DNA of 64,000 nucleotides from Paenibacillus sp. PL91 (GCF_012935325.2 NZ_JABBYG020000001.1:310001-374000), one strand, 5' to 3'. Counted from the first letter of the stretch, positions 26,886-36,654 are shown. Numbers and translations are program-made. Notes: a model not told the origin generated them from the sequence alone.

Positions 26886-27262
26886 CTTCCCCCAACATAG
26901 CCGTCATACCTCTTTGAAACTCCTCATACAATACAAGAGTAAGACAACCCTAATTATGGAAGCGCCACATCGAAATGATCTGTTTAAATAAGTAAACTGC
27001 ATGAATTGATTAATTTTGCATTGATCTATTTTTTAAACCTATATTGTCAACATTTAAACATCCTTGTTAAATAAATCTAATTATAAGATCAATTTGTCAG
27101 TTCAAGAGTTATTCGACGCATTTTTATATGTAACAGCTGTAATAGAACTAGAAAATAGATTTATTCCATTGAACTTCATGTGAAAAAGCTAAATAGATCT
27201 ATTTTTTAGCTCTATTCAAAAGCCATAAAAGTTTAACAAACTATTCCTTAATCAACCAGAAT
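26886..27262. other. A+T-rich gene-free stretch
   Basis: No supported gene. It contains a perfect palindrome AAATAGATCTATTT (27191-27204) and two copies of GATCTATTTTTTA (27023-27035, 27196-27208). It forms the left flank of the mosaic repeat that follows. Confidence 0.5.
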
Positions 27263-27705
27263 GATCGCCAACGCATCTCGGATATAGCGTTTCTCAGATA
27301 TGTAGGAGGTAACCCAGGTGCTCAAGCTTCCAGCGTGTCCCGAAGGGACGAAAGCGCTCCTAAGCAAACCAAACAAAAACCGACTCTAGATCGCCAACGG
27401 TACTCAGATATTGAGGAGGTAACCCGGGTGCTCAGACTTCCAGCGTGTCCCGAAGGGACGAAAGCGCTCCTTAACGAAGGTGTTTCTCACATCCACCTCT
27501 GTTCCTGATACGTTAGTCTATTTGCGGGTGTCCAGAGGGTGCAACCCTTGGGGCCCTCCCTTGGAAGGGAGGGTTTGGGAGGGTTCGAAAATCCCTTAAG
27601 GGGTTCGTGGGTTATGGTTTGTAGAATAAGGGATACGGTTTGTTAAAAATAGCTTTTGGTTTTAAAAGTTGCCATTAAAAATAAACCTTTGAAGGCATGG
27701 TAGAA
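27263..27705. repeat. Mosaic intergenic repeat, copy 1 (upstream of spoIIM)
   Basis: The stretch contains a tandem duplication (27293-27361 and 27403-27471, 64 of 69 bases identical by eye), each half ending in the hairpin motif GTCCCGAAGGGACGAAAGC (27337-27355, 27447-27465). After 44 bp comes a 90-bp block (27511-27600) with the perfect inverted repeat CCCTCCCTT/AAGGGAGGG, then a tail with one degenerate 21-bp unit (27685-27705). The same order recurs at 47149-47560. No conserved open frame runs through both copies. Confidence 0.8.
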
Positions 27706-27755
27706 ACCCTTCATATCAAGGGCTCGGGCTGCAGCAGCTGAAAGGATGAGTGACG

Positions 27756-28376
27756 ATGATCAAAAATCAATTATCACTATATGTATTCGTATCGGTCTTA
27801 TTTGTAGTTGGCGCCATATTCGGGGCACTCATGGTTAATGCACTTACGCTGGAGCAGCAGCAGGAGCTGGCACAGGACGTGGATCAATACGTTCAGCTAA
27901 TGAACGAGGGAATCGGCTCGGGAGAAGCGCATTCGTTCTGGGAGCGATTCTTTTTCCACAGCAAATGGCTGCTCGTTTTATGGCTGCTTGGCATTACGGT
28001 CGTTGGAATACCGGGTGTGCTTGCGCTTAATTTCTTAAAGGGAGCGTTGGTTGGCTTTTCGGTTGGAACGCTGATCAATCAATATGCATGGAAGGGAGTG
28101 CTTTTCTCGCTGGTGTCCATCGCACCTCAAAATATCATTGCAGTTCCGGCGATGATTATTACGAGTGCAGCGGCCATTTCCTTCTCCCTTTTTGTGATCA
28201 AAAACAGGCTGCTTCGGCAGACAGGAGAGCTTGCGCCTCAGCTAGGTTCCTTCACGTCGACCGCCATGCTAATGCTGATTCTTTTTGCAGGTGCAGCGCT
28301 GTTTGAAGCCTATATTTCCCCGACTCTAATCGGCTGGGTTTCCCCGCTTCTTTCGTCTGCTAACGCCACAATATGA
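27756..28376 (+). CDS. spoIIM: Stage II sporulation protein M
   Basis: SpoIIM works with SpoIID and SpoIIP in peptidoglycan remodelling during engulfment of the forespore. The 206-residue protein is an integral membrane protein with about five helices (first at 6-30, then around 70-90, 92-115, 128-150, 168-190). ATG 27756 is chosen because AAAGGA (27741-27746) is 9 nt away; GTG 27750 is too close. fur follows, as in B. subtilis. Confidence 0.9.
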   Translation: MIKNQLSLYVFVSVLFVVGAIFGALMVNALTLEQQQELAQDVDQYVQLMNEGIGSGEAHSFWERFFFHSKWLLVLWLLGITVVGIPGVLALNFLKGALVGFSVGTLINQYAWKGVLFSLVSIAPQNIIAVPAMIITSAAAISFSLFVIKNRLLRQTGELAPQLGSFTSTAMLMLILFAGAALFEAYISPTLIGWVSPLLSSANATI

Positions 28377-28387
28377 CACCAAAATGT

Positions 28388-28417
28388 TTGACTTTATTAC
28401 AGGTTAGCACCTATAAT
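28388..28417 (+). promoter_or_regulatory. Sigma-A promoter of fur
   Basis: TTGACT (28388-28393), 18 bp, TATAAT (28412-28417). One of the best promoters in the window. Confidence 0.75.
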
Positions 28418-28468
28418 GAAAGCAAACGTTTCCTGAAAAAGGCGCAGTCATGTGGTAGGGGGGAAATC

Positions 28469-28942
28469 ATGGAAGCCCGGATTGAGAAGATAAAACAACA
28501 GTTGCAGTCGCAGGGCTACAAATTAACCCCGCAGCGGGAAGCAACGGTACGTGTTTTGCTAGAGAATGAAGATGACCACTTAAGCGCTGAGGATGTATTT
28601 ATGCTAGTTAAGGATAAAGCTCCAGAAATCGGGCTTGCAACGGTTTATCGGACATTGGAATTGCTAAGCGAAATGCATGTTGTCGAAAAATTGAATTTCG
28701 GCGACGGAGTAGCACGGTACGATCTTCGTACGGATAGCAACAAGCATCATCATCATCACTTAATATGTGTCCAATGCGGATCAATGGATGAGATTAAGGA
28801 AGACTGGCTTTTGCCATTAGAAGAGCGGCTTGAGCAGGAATATGGATTTTTTGTAGTCGATCATCGCCTTGATTTTCAAGGCATATGCCGCCGCTGCAAA
28901 GAGAAGAACGATATCGCAAACCCAACTGAAAATCAATCATAA
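28469..28942 (+). CDS. fur: Fur family transcriptional regulator
   Basis: Fur-type regulators bind DNA as metal-loaded dimers and control iron, zinc or peroxide responses. The 157-residue protein has the winged helix (YKLTPQREATVRVLLEN, GLATVYRTLELL), the metal-binding HHHHHLICVQCG stretch and the CxxC pair in ICRRC. Synteny (spoIIM-fur-yqzK-xerD) points to the Fur iron regulator rather than PerR or Zur. ATG 28469 follows GGGGGG; the frame reads upstream without a site. Confidence 0.9.
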   Translation: MEARIEKIKQQLQSQGYKLTPQREATVRVLLENEDDHLSAEDVFMLVKDKAPEIGLATVYRTLELLSEMHVVEKLNFGDGVARYDLRTDSNKHHHHHLICVQCGSMDEIKEDWLLPLEERLEQEYGFFVVDHRLDFQGICRRCKEKNDIANPTENQS

Positions 28943-28984
28943 ACGGCTTGGCTGCCCAGCATAACTGGACGGCAAAGCCGTTTT
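28942..28984. terminator. Terminator between fur and the convergent subtilase gene
   Basis: AAACGGCTT (28941-28949) pairs with AAGCCGTTT, with further pairing of the CCCAG/CTGG part, and TTTT follows. It can serve both converging genes. Confidence 0.75.
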
Positions 28985-28998
28985 GGCATTTTTAGGTT

Positions 28999-30159
28999 CT
29001 ATTTGGCTTTAAAAATGCGAGCCAGCTGTATCAGTCCTGCGCCTTGTGCTCGTGATTTGAATTTTTTCAGCTTGAGCGCACGCCTCTTCAGCCTTTTTTT
29101 GACCGCTCTTGGACTTAAGCCGGGTTTTCCTGCCAGCAGCAATGCGGCACCGCCCGCAACATGCGGAGATGCCATGCTTGTGCCGGAAAGCCGCTGATAC
29201 ATGCCATTCAGCCATGTAGACAAAATGCCGTCACCTGGTGCGGTAAGTTCTATTCCTCTGCCTCTGCTGCTAAAGTCAGCCACTTTATTCGCTTTAGTGG
29301 AAGCAGCAACGGCGATCGTCTCTTTAAATGTAGCAGGAACATCGATTTGCTTGCTGGTTTTTCCAGAATTACCGGCTGACGCGACCAAGACTATGCCTTG
29401 CTTCGCAGCCCGTTTGATTGCTTCATGCAAAGTACCGCTGCTGTTGGAGTCGAGAATGCCAAAGCTCATGTTTATGACATGCATTCGGTTTGCGATGCAC
29501 CAATTGATGCCATCAACGATGTCTGATACAAATCCATCTCCGAATTGATCCAACGCCTTGACCGCATACAAACTCACCTCTGGGGCAGTGCCTATTACTT
29601 TTCCGCCATTGCCGGCAGCGGCTATAATTCCCGCTACGTGGGTACCATGTCCATTATCATCGGCGTAAGAGCCTCCGTTAATGGTGTTGATTCCTCCTGC
29701 AATTCGCAAATCTGGATGATTGGCAATACCGGAATCGATGATGGCGACTTTTATTGATTTTCCTCGTGTAGTCGACCACGCCTCAGGCGCTTTAACGCGT
29801 CTTATATTCCATGTCGCGAAAGCAGGCGAGGTTGCGGGCGTCAGCAAGGGGAGTGACCTGCCGCCCAGCTTGACAGGCTTGTATCGGACTGCGCCATGAG
29901 CGCGGATTTTGAAGTCTTTTTCAATTAGCTTAACCTCAGGATGGTTAGCTAAGTCTTGCCATGACATGCTCTTATGAAAATGGCAACCGATGATCCGGCT
30001 GCGTGAAACGGTTTTGAATGGTTTAATTCCTATTACTTTCAATTGCTTTAAGCAGCGCTTATAGGCTTTCGCTGAGCGAAACGTGATGAGCTTTCGATAA
30101 GTATGCTTAGAAGGTTTGCAAGTCGCACAGCTTTTTAATATGGCTCTGAGATTAGACAA
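28999..30159 (-). CDS. S8 family subtilisin-like serine protease without signal peptide
   Basis: The 386-residue protein has the full subtilase triad: Asp142 (IIDSG), His171 (NGHGTHVAG), Ser328 (GTSMASP), and oxyanion Asn264. Residues about 22-88 look like an I9-type propeptide (ending NHPEVKLIEKDFKI). The N-terminus (MSNLRAILKSCATCKPSKHT) has no hydrophobic helix, so no secretion signal is visible. The tail is Lys/Arg-rich. Start is TTG 30159 with AGGAGG 11 nt upstream. Target unknown. Confidence 0.88.
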   Translation of the reverse strand: MSNLRAILKSCATCKPSKHTYRKLITFRSAKAYKRCLKQLKVIGIKPFKTVSRSRIIGCHFHKSMSWQDLANHPEVKLIEKDFKIRAHGAVRYKPVKLGGRSLPLLTPATSPAFATWNIRRVKAPEAWSTTRGKSIKVAIIDSGIANHPDLRIAGGINTINGGSYADDNGHGTHVAGIIAAAGNGGKVIGTAPEVSLYAVKALDQFGDGFVSDIVDGINWCIANRMHVINMSFGILDSNSSGTLHEAIKRAAKQGIVLVASAGNSGKTSKQIDVPATFKETIAVAASTKANKVADFSSRGRGIELTAPGDGILSTWLNGMYQRLSGTSMASPHVAGGAALLLAGKPGLSPRAVKKRLKRRALKLKKFKSRAQGAGLIQLARIFKAK

Positions 30160-30415
30160 TGGACTAAGAACCTCCTACACCAGCATTTTTCTCAACCAGT
30201 TTATGGCAGGAACGACGTTTCCGTATGGGTGGTAGCCAGAATCGCACATATTTTTTGAAATATAACAAAGCATAAAAAGGATGCTTGCATTTGGGTTGTT
30301 TTCACCGTAAAAAGATACAAAAAAGGACGATCATTCCACTCCGATCGTTCATACAACATAGAAAGACAATGTTTATGAAGCGAAGGCGAAAAATGCGAAG
30401 GAGGAGGAAATGGTC
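30160..30415. other. Divergent intergenic region between the subtilase gene and ald
   Basis: No gene seen. ACGATC (30327-30332) and GATCGT (30343-30348) form a hairpin with six A residues on its left, so on the minus strand it looks like a weak terminator inside the subtilase leader. No convincing promoter was found. Confidence 0.4.
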
Positions 30416-31558
30416 ATGATCGTAGGAGTACCGAAGGAAATTAAACAAAGCGAATACCGAGTTGCATTAACTCCTGCAGGCGTTACGATGCTGGTAGCGG
30501 CAGGTCATAAGGTGCTCATTGAGTCGGGAGCAGGGAACGGGAGCGGCTTCGAGGATAGTGATTATGAGCGCGAGGGCGCTGAGTTAATTAGTACGGCTGC
30601 GGAGGTATGGGCAAGGGCGGAAATGATTTTGAAGGTTAAGGAGCCGCTGTCCGAGGAGTTTGGATATTTTCGCGATGGGTTGCTGCTGTTTACGTATCTG
30701 CATCTGGCAGCAGCTCCTGATCTGACGAAGGCATTGGTTGATAAGGGAGTAACAGGCATTGCTTACGAGACAATTCAGCTTGCAAACGGCAGTTTGCCGC
30801 TGCTTACCCCGATGAGCGAGGTTGCCGGCAGAATGTCCGTACAGGTAGGCGCGCAATTTCTAGAAGCATTTAACGGCGGTAGAGGCGTCCTGCTTGGCGG
30901 CGTGCCGGGCGTTCCCCCTGCGGAGGTAGTTATCATTGGCGGGGGCATAGTCGGTACGAATGCTGCGAAAATTGCGCTTGGCATGGGAGCCAATGTCATC
31001 ATTTTAGAGAGAAGCGCGGATCGCATGAGATATTTGGACGATATTTTCGGAGGAAGAGTCCGGACGCTGATGTCGAGTCCTTATCATATAGCCGAAGCCG
31101 TCTCCAGAGCGGATTTGCTGATCGGAGCTGTTCTCATTCCAGGTGCGAGAGCCCCGCATTTGGTGACTGAACAGATGGTTCAAAATATGAAGAAAGGATC
31201 GGTTATCGTAGACGTTGCCGTTGATCAAGGCGGTTCAATCGCAACCGTTGACCGGCCAACTACCCATAAAGACCCGATCTATGTGAAGCACGGAGTCGTT
31301 CACTATGCAGTTGCCAATATTCCGGGTGCCGTGCCTCGCACTTCAACATTTGCTTTGACCAATGTCACGATACCATATGCACTAGACCTGGCGAATCACG
31401 GCATGGAAGCTGTACGCAAAAGCATTCCTCTTCAAAAAGGAGTCAACACGCATGCAGGCCATGTAACTTACGAGCCGGTCGCGAGCGCTGTGCAATTGCC
31501 ATACACTTCGCTTGAGAAATGGTTGGACAGCGTATCCTACGACAGTCTTCAGGGTTGA
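30416..31558 (+). CDS. ald: Alanine dehydrogenase
   Basis: Ald converts L-alanine to pyruvate and ammonia with NAD and is needed for growth on alanine and for sporulation in B. subtilis. The 380-residue protein starts [20 protein letters not shown], and shows catalytic Lys/His segments (VKEPL, YLHLA), the NAD-binding [21 protein letters not shown] and [12 protein letters not shown] 30416 is 8 nt from GGAGG; ATG 30410 is in frame two codons earlier. Divergent from the subtilase. Confidence 0.96.
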   Translation: MIVGVPKEIKQSEYRVALTPAGVTMLVAAGHKVLIESGAGNGSGFEDSDYEREGAELISTAAEVWARAEMILKVKEPLSEEFGYFRDGLLLFTYLHLAAAPDLTKALVDKGVTGIAYETIQLANGSLPLLTPMSEVAGRMSVQVGAQFLEAFNGGRGVLLGGVPGVPPAEVVIIGGGIVGTNAAKIALGMGANVIILERSADRMRYLDDIFGGRVRTLMSSPYHIAEAVSRADLLIGAVLIPGARAPHLVTEQMVQNMKKGSVIVDVAVDQGGSIATVDRPTTHKDPIYVKHGVVHYAVANIPGAVPRTSTFALTNVTIPYALDLANHGMEAVRKSIPLQKGVNTHAGHVTYEPVASAVQLPYTSLEKWLDSVSYDSLQG

Positions 31559-31573
31559 TGGCATATTCGGATA

Positions 31574-31628
31574 AGCCTCCTCATATGGTGATACGGATGG
31601 ACAATCGTATTGGCATCATAAGGAGGCT
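31574..31628 (+). promoter_or_regulatory. Inverted repeat that can mask the yqzK ribosome binding site
   Basis: AGCCTCCT (31574-31581) is perfectly complementary to AGGAGGCT (31621-31628), which contains the Shine-Dalgarno of yqzK. The loop is 39 nt. No T run follows, so it is not an evident ald terminator. Confidence 0.4.
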
Positions 31629-31635
31629 GGTTTGT

Positions 31636-31869
31636 ATGGTTTTCTCGATTCGGAGATGGACGAGCCGCATCGTTTTTATTGTTGTGTTTACCGTATTGCT
31701 GTTTGTCGTTACAGGCGGCTATCGCTGGCTTGCCGATGCAATATCTCCAATCCATCCTTATAGGGAGCCTAGAGGTGCTGCCTTAAAAGTTTTTGTTAAC
31801 GATCCGAACTCGCCTGACAGCAAAAACGCTGCTGATCGATTGCGCTGGTTTTACTGGTACGGGGAATAA
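31636..31869 (+). CDS. yqzK: DUF4227 small membrane protein (YqzK-like)
   Basis: A 77-residue protein with a short basic start (MVFSIRRWTSR), one membrane helix (about 12-30) and a hydrophilic tail (AISPIHPYREPRGAALKVF). This fits DUF4227 proteins found between fur and xerD in Bacillales. Function unknown. ATG 31636 follows AGGAGG by 9 nt; an in-frame extension back to 31519 inside ald has no site. Confidence 0.75.
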   Translation: MVFSIRRWTSRIVFIVVFTVLLFVVTGGYRWLADAISPIHPYREPRGAALKVFVNDPNSPDSKNAADRLRWFYWYGE

Positions 31870-31957
31870 TGGGGGCAAGCAGGATTTTAAGCGTCGAATG
31901 TTGAATGGTTTTGTAGAATAAGCCAGCAGAAACGTGCCATAAGTGAAAGGAAGCCCA

Positions 31958-32848
31958 ATGAAAGATCATTTAATTCGATATATTCAATATCTAAGCTTGG
32001 AGAGAGCGTTGTCGGCAAATACACTAACATCATACGAAAGGGATTTGAATCAATTTATCATATATATGCAAGATCATGGCCTATCGGAGCCTGCCGACGT
32101 GCAAAGGCATCATATTTCAAGGTATATGCTTCATTTGAAGGAACAGGGAAGGAAGGCTGCGACGCTTTCGCGTCATATCGTTTCTGTTCGTGCTTTTTTT
32201 CACTATTTGCTAACGGAAGGGATAATCGCGAATAATCCGACCATTTATATGGAGGCGCCGAAGCAAGAGAAAAAGCCGCCAAGCATATTGAGTGTCGATG
32301 CCACAAGCACGCTGCTTGAAACGCCAAACCGTGAAAGTGCCGCCGGCAAGCGCGATAGAGCGATGCTGGAGCTTATTTATGCAACAGGCATACGAGTTAC
32401 GGAGCTAGTATCGCTTAATGTAGAGCATGTTAATATGCAGCTCGGATTTGTGCAATGCATCGGATCAAATCAGAAGGAGAGGCTCGTTCCATTCGGACGG
32501 CTGGCAGCTGAGGCGTTGACGGATTATATGCATACGGGCAGAGATGAATTGCTCACGCAGAGAGAGTCTCAGTCGGCGTTATTTCTAAATCATTTAGGCA
32601 CGCGATTGACAAGGCAAGGATTTTGGAAGACGATAAAGAAGTACGCAAAGGAAGCCGGGATTGCTGAGGAGATTACGCCTCATACGCTTAGGCATTCGGT
32701 TGCGGCACATTTATTGGACAATGGCGCGGACATTCGTGCCGTTCAGGAACTGCTAGGGCATGCGGACATTTCGACTACGCTCAAATATACACAGGTTCCC
32801 AAAACGCGCATGAAGGAAGCTTACAACCGCGCGCATCCGCGCGCCTAA
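31958..32848 (+). CDS. xerD: Site-specific tyrosine recombinase XerD
   Basis: XerD (RipX) acts with XerC (CodV) at dif to resolve chromosome dimers. The 296-residue protein has a SAM-like core-binding domain (1-105) and the catalytic domain with Arg in ATGIRVTEL, HTLRHSVAAHLL (His-x-x-Arg), the His in LLGHADISTT and nucleophile Tyr in LKYTQV. ATG 31958 follows AAAGGAAG; GTG 31943 is an unsupported alternative. The gene ends in a GCGCGC repeat hairpin. Confidence 0.95.
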   Translation: MKDHLIRYIQYLSLERALSANTLTSYERDLNQFIIYMQDHGLSEPADVQRHHISRYMLHLKEQGRKAATLSRHIVSVRAFFHYLLTEGIIANNPTIYMEAPKQEKKPPSILSVDATSTLLETPNRESAAGKRDRAMLELIYATGIRVTELVSLNVEHVNMQLGFVQCIGSNQKERLVPFGRLAAEALTDYMHTGRDELLTQRESQSALFLNHLGTRLTRQGFWKTIKKYAKEAGIAEEITPHTLRHSVAAHLLDNGADIRAVQELLGHADISTTLKYTQVPKTRMKEAYNRAHPRA

Positions 32849-32893
32849 CGGCATGGCGAGATGCATCCAATGATACAGGAGGGAGTTATACAT

Positions 32894-34069
32894 ATGAAAT
32901 TTGATCGTATTGCCGTTATCGTCCTTGACAGCGTAGGGATAGGCGAGCTGCCTGATGCAGCAGCATTTGGTGATGTAGGCTCGCACACGCTTGGACATAT
33001 TGTGGAGAGAGTGCCTGGAACAAAGCTTCCCCATTTGCGTAGATGGGGTCTTGATCGTATAGCGTCTATTCATGATTGGCAGCCGTCTAAGGAAGCTCCA
33101 GCAGCTTATTATGGGAAAATGGCCGAGGTGTCAGTAGGCAAGGATACGATGACTGGCCATTGGGAGCTGATGGGTTTGGAGCTGACCGTACCTTTCCAAA
33201 CGTTTCCCGAGGGCTTTCCGCCTGAACTGCTTGGCCCATTCGAGGAGCGCACCGGCCGCAAAGTGATCGGGAACAAGCCGGCTAGCGGCACCGACATTTT
33301 GGATGAGCTCGGAGCAGAGCAAATGGAAACAGGCGCGTGGATCGTTTATACGTCAGCAGATAGCGTATTTCAAATCGCGGCGCATGAGGATGTCATTCCG
33401 CTCGAGGAGCTGTACCGTGCTTGTGAAATTGCGAGAGAGCTAACGATGGATGAACGCTTTACCGTAGGCCGGGTTATTGCAAGGCCTTATCTTGGCCAGC
33501 CGGGCGATTTCAAACGTACGCCGAATCGGCATGATTACGCTGTGAAGCCTCCGCAGCCAACCGTTCTGAATGCTTTGAAGGACGCTGGCTTTGATTCGAT
33601 TGCCGTTGGAAAAATCAACGATATATTCGACGGAGAAGGAATTACAGCATCCTTGCCAACAAAAAGCAATGCAGATGGCATCGAAAAAACGATTGAGCAG
33701 CTAAAGCAGCCATTTAAAGGATTGCTGTTTACTAATCTCGTGGAATTTGATTCGCTTTACGGCCATCGCCGTGATCCTATTGGCTATGCAGCTGCATTGG
33801 AAGAGTTTGATCGAGCTGTTCCCGATTTGGAGCGCCAGCTTGGCGAGAGGGACTTGCTGATTATTACAGCTGATCACGGAAATGATCCCGTACATCCAGG
33901 AACTGATCATACCCGTGAATACGTCCCTATTTTATTGTATAGCCCATCCTTTAAGCAGCCTAAACAGCTCAGCACACGTTCGACCTTCTCTGATCTTGGA
34001 GCGACCATCGCCGATAATTTCGGGATTCAAGCGCCTCCGAATGGTACAAGCTTTCTGTCTGAGCTTTAA
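32894..34069 (+). CDS. deoB: Phosphopentomutase
   Basis: DeoB interconverts ribose 1-phosphate and 5-phosphate (and the deoxy forms), linking nucleoside breakdown to sugar metabolism. The 391-residue alkaline-phosphatase-fold enzyme has [14 protein letters not shown] (metal Asp), [13 protein letters not shown] (phosphorylated Thr region), HEDVIP and [12 protein letters not shown] 32894 follows AGGAGGGAG. It leads deoB-punA-pdp. Confidence 0.96.
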   Translation: MKFDRIAVIVLDSVGIGELPDAAAFGDVGSHTLGHIVERVPGTKLPHLRRWGLDRIASIHDWQPSKEAPAAYYGKMAEVSVGKDTMTGHWELMGLELTVPFQTFPEGFPPELLGPFEERTGRKVIGNKPASGTDILDELGAEQMETGAWIVYTSADSVFQIAAHEDVIPLEELYRACEIARELTMDERFTVGRVIARPYLGQPGDFKRTPNRHDYAVKPPQPTVLNALKDAGFDSIAVGKINDIFDGEGITASLPTKSNADGIEKTIEQLKQPFKGLLFTNLVEFDSLYGHRRDPIGYAAALEEFDRAVPDLERQLGERDLLIITADHGNDPVHPGTDHTREYVPILLYSPSFKQPKQLSTRSTFSDLGATIADNFGIQAPPNGTSFLSEL

Positions 34070-34125
34070 TGAAGAGCAGCAGCCTTTCATATTAAATCGT
34101 TTTTAAATTTAATTTAGGAGGAATT

Positions 34126-34968
34126 ATGATGAGTACGATAACAGCAGCGGGTCTTACGGCAGCGCATATTAAAGAAGCTGCAAAGTTTATTACGGCACAA
34201 ACGGAGCAAAGACCGGAAATCGGATTGATTATGGGTTCGGGGCTTGGTGTACTGGGAGATTATTTGGAAAATGCGGTGACGATTCAGTATCACGACATTC
34301 CGCACTTTCCCATCTCTACAGTCGAAGGTCACGCAGGAGAGCTGTTGATCGGAACGTTATTGGGCAAAACGGCTATCCTGATGCGCGGCCGTTTTCACAT
34401 GTATGAAGGCTACGGTCCGGAGCTAACCGCATTTCCGGTTCGCGTGATGAAGGCGCTCGGCGTCAAAACATTGCTTGTTACAAACGCTGCCGGCGGCGTG
34501 AATACCGATTATGAAGCGGGCAATTTGATGCTTATTTCCGACCATCTGAATATGACCGGCAAAAATCCGCTGATTGGTCCAAATGACAATGAGCTGGGCG
34601 TTCGATTCCCTGATATGTCGGAAGCTTACAGCAAACGTCTACGCGCTATCGCTCGCGATATTGCAGCAGCACAAGGAATTACGCTTCGTGAAGGCGTTTA
34701 TGCGGGTCTGCTTGGACCTACGTATGAAACGCCAGCAGAAATTCGAATGCTGAGAGTCATTGGCGCTGATGCTGTCGGAATGTCGACTGTTGCCGAAGTG
34801 ATAGCCGCTCGTCATTCGGGAATCGAAGTCGTTGGCATTTCCTGTATTAGCAATATGGCAGCGGGTATTTTGGATCAACCGTTGTCGCATGCTGAAGTTA
34901 TGGAAACGACGGAACGCGTAAAGTCCCAATTTTTGGGACTAGTAACTGCTTTAATCGCAGCAGTTTAA
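34126..34968 (+). CDS. punA: Purine nucleoside phosphorylase
   Basis: PunA splits purine nucleosides (guanosine/inosine type) with phosphate. The 280-residue trimeric-class enzyme shows IMGSGLGVLGD, HFPISTVEGHAGELL, RGRFHMYEGY, TNAAGGVN and the base-binding VGMSTVAEVIAARH, all typical. Two tandem ATG codons occur (34126, 34129); TAGGAGG favours the second slightly. B. subtilis has the same drm-punA order. Confidence 0.96.
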   Translation: MMSTITAAGLTAAHIKEAAKFITAQTEQRPEIGLIMGSGLGVLGDYLENAVTIQYHDIPHFPISTVEGHAGELLIGTLLGKTAILMRGRFHMYEGYGPELTAFPVRVMKALGVKTLLVTNAAGGVNTDYEAGNLMLISDHLNMTGKNPLIGPNDNELGVRFPDMSEAYSKRLRAIARDIAAAQGITLREGVYAGLLGPTYETPAEIRMLRVIGADAVGMSTVAEVIAARHSGIEVVGISCISNMAAGILDQPLSHAEVMETTERVKSQFLGLVTALIAAV

Positions 34969-35078
34969 GGTTTTTTGTAACACAATTGTAATATTTGCGT
35001 CGACTCAATATGACAGTGTTTTTTTTGTGATTCGTCGTATAATGTCCATGATTAAAGAAAGATGGAGTGGAAAAAAAC

Positions 35079-35237
35079 ATGGACAAGCAATTACTCACAC
35101 AGATGGAGCAGTTGCGTAAAAAGATGATTGAAACAGCTCTGTTGAATGAAAGCCTTCAGCATTTGGACGTGCTCGTGCTAAGCCAATCGCTTGACGAGAT
35201 TATTGTCCAGGTGCAAAGAGAACGACGTGCGTTATAA
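35079..35237 (+). CDS. Spo0E-like aspartyl-phosphate phosphatase, 52 residues
   Basis: The frame reads [20 protein letters not shown] and contains the motif [10 protein letters not shown], which matches the S-Q-x-L-D signature of small Spo0E-type helical-hairpin phosphatases that remove phosphate from Spo0A. GGAG lies 11 nt before the ATG; TATAAT occurs at 35038-35043. It starts 110 bp after punA, and the pdp start follows 37 bp after its stop, so it may be part of that operon. Target assignment to Spo0A is inference. Confidence 0.75.
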   Translation: MDKQLLTQMEQLRKKMIETALLNESLQHLDVLVLSQSLDEIIVQVQRERRAL

Positions 35238-35274
35238 ACAGATCAATAACGGTTTGGCGAATGGAGAGGGAACT

Positions 35275-36606
35275 ATGCGGTCGGTAGATCTTATACAGAA
35301 GAAAAGAGATGGCGGCGAGCTGACCGCGTCGGAGTTAACATTTTTGATAGACGGATACTCTCGCGGTGATATACCCGATTATCAGCTGTCAGCATGGGCG
35401 ATGGCTGTGTTTTTTCAAGGAATGACTCCTCGGGAGACAGCTGCGCTGACGCTTGCAATGGCGAACTCAGGCGATCAGGTTGATCTTGGACCTATTAGCG
35501 GGATTAAAGTAGATAAACATAGTACGGGCGGCGTTGGTGATAAAACGACGTTAATTCTTGCGCCTTTAGTAGCTTCTGTAGGAATTCCCGTAGCGAAAAT
35601 GTCCGGACGCGGCTTAGGCCATACCGGCGGCACAATCGATAAGCTTGAATCGATCGAAGGCTTTCGTACAGAGCTCTCACGCGAAAAGTTTATGAACCAA
35701 GTAAATGAAATTGGACTCGCCGTTATCGGCCAAAGCGGAAATCTTGCGCCAGCGGATAAGAAGCTTTATGCACTGCGCGATGTTACCGCTACTGTAGAGT
35801 CCATTCCACTTATTGCGAGCTCGGTCATGAGCAAAAAAATTGCAGCAGGCGCGGATGCGATCGTGCTTGATGTCAAAACGGGCAGCGGCGCGTTTATGAA
35901 GACGCTGGAGGATTCAGAGCTGCTCGCACAGGCGATGGTTAACATTGGAACAGAGGTCGGCCGAAATACGGCTGCTGTTATTAGCGATATGGATCAGCCT
36001 TTAGGCTTCGCAATTGGGAACGCGCTAGAGGTTCAGGAATCGATTGAAACGCTCAAGGGCAATGGCCCAGATGATCTTACGGAGCTTTGCTTAACGCTAG
36101 GCGCTCATATGGTTGTATTAGGCGGAAAGTCTAAAACGGTGGAAGAAGCGAAGCAACTGCTGCGAGATCAGCTTGCAAACGGGGCTGCCTTAGCGAAGTT
36201 CAAAGCTTTTCTTGCTGCTCAGGGCGGTGATGCAGAGGTTGTGGACGATTACTCCAAACTCCCGCAAGCACCTGCTATCATTGAAGTGACAGCCACGGCT
36301 TCAGGGTTTGTAAATGTAATTGAGGCTGAGCAGCTAGGCCTTGCTGCCATGCTGCTTGGAGCGGGAAGGGCCACAAAAGACGCAACGATTGACTATGCGG
36401 TTGGCGTCACGCTTCGCAAGAAGGTTGGCGATGCTGTGGAGGCAGGCGAGACGCTTGCGCTTCTTCATGTTAGAGAAGAAGACGCGTCGGCGCAAGAAGT
36501 CGCTGAACGGGTACGTCTTGCGTATACGATTCGTGCAGATCGGCCTGAGCCTCGTCCGTTATTGCTATCTGTCATAACGGCCGATGGGATTACGCGCTAC
36601 AATTAA
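35275..36606 (+). CDS. pdp: Pyrimidine-nucleoside phosphorylase
   Basis: Pdp cleaves uridine, thymidine and deoxyuridine with phosphate. The 443-residue enzyme has the alpha domain with [13 protein letters not shown], the substrate loop [16 protein letters not shown] and a C-terminal beta-hammerhead domain. ATG 35275 follows GGAGAGGG; the longer frame from 35191 lies inside the Spo0E-like gene. It completes the nucleoside salvage group. Confidence 0.96.
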   Translation: MRSVDLIQKKRDGGELTASELTFLIDGYSRGDIPDYQLSAWAMAVFFQGMTPRETAALTLAMANSGDQVDLGPISGIKVDKHSTGGVGDKTTLILAPLVASVGIPVAKMSGRGLGHTGGTIDKLESIEGFRTELSREKFMNQVNEIGLAVIGQSGNLAPADKKLYALRDVTATVESIPLIASSVMSKKIAAGADAIVLDVKTGSGAFMKTLEDSELLAQAMVNIGTEVGRNTAAVISDMDQPLGFAIGNALEVQESIETLKGNGPDDLTELCLTLGAHMVVLGGKSKTVEEAKQLLRDQLANGAALAKFKAFLAAQGGDAEVVDDYSKLPQAPAIIEVTATASGFVNVIEAEQLGLAAMLLGAGRATKDATIDYAVGVTLRKKVGDAVEAGETLALLHVREEDASAQEVAERVRLAYTIRADRPEPRPLLLSVITADGITRYN

Positions 36607-36622
36607 TGAATACGAATTACGA

Positions 36623-36654
36623 AATCCGTCCCGAACGAAGGGACGGATTTTTTT
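36623..36654 (+). terminator. Intrinsic terminator after pdp
   Basis: A perfect ten-base stem, AATCCGTCCC (36623-36632) with GGGACGGATT (36640-36649), is followed by TTTTT. Confidence 0.92.

Noticed and set aside
27263..27471. CRISPR array
   Set aside because: Only two long repeat units, no regular spacers and no cas genes in the window.
27337..27509. 57-codon frame beginning at a GTG in repeat copy 1
   Set aside because: No ribosome binding site and no counterpart in copy 2.
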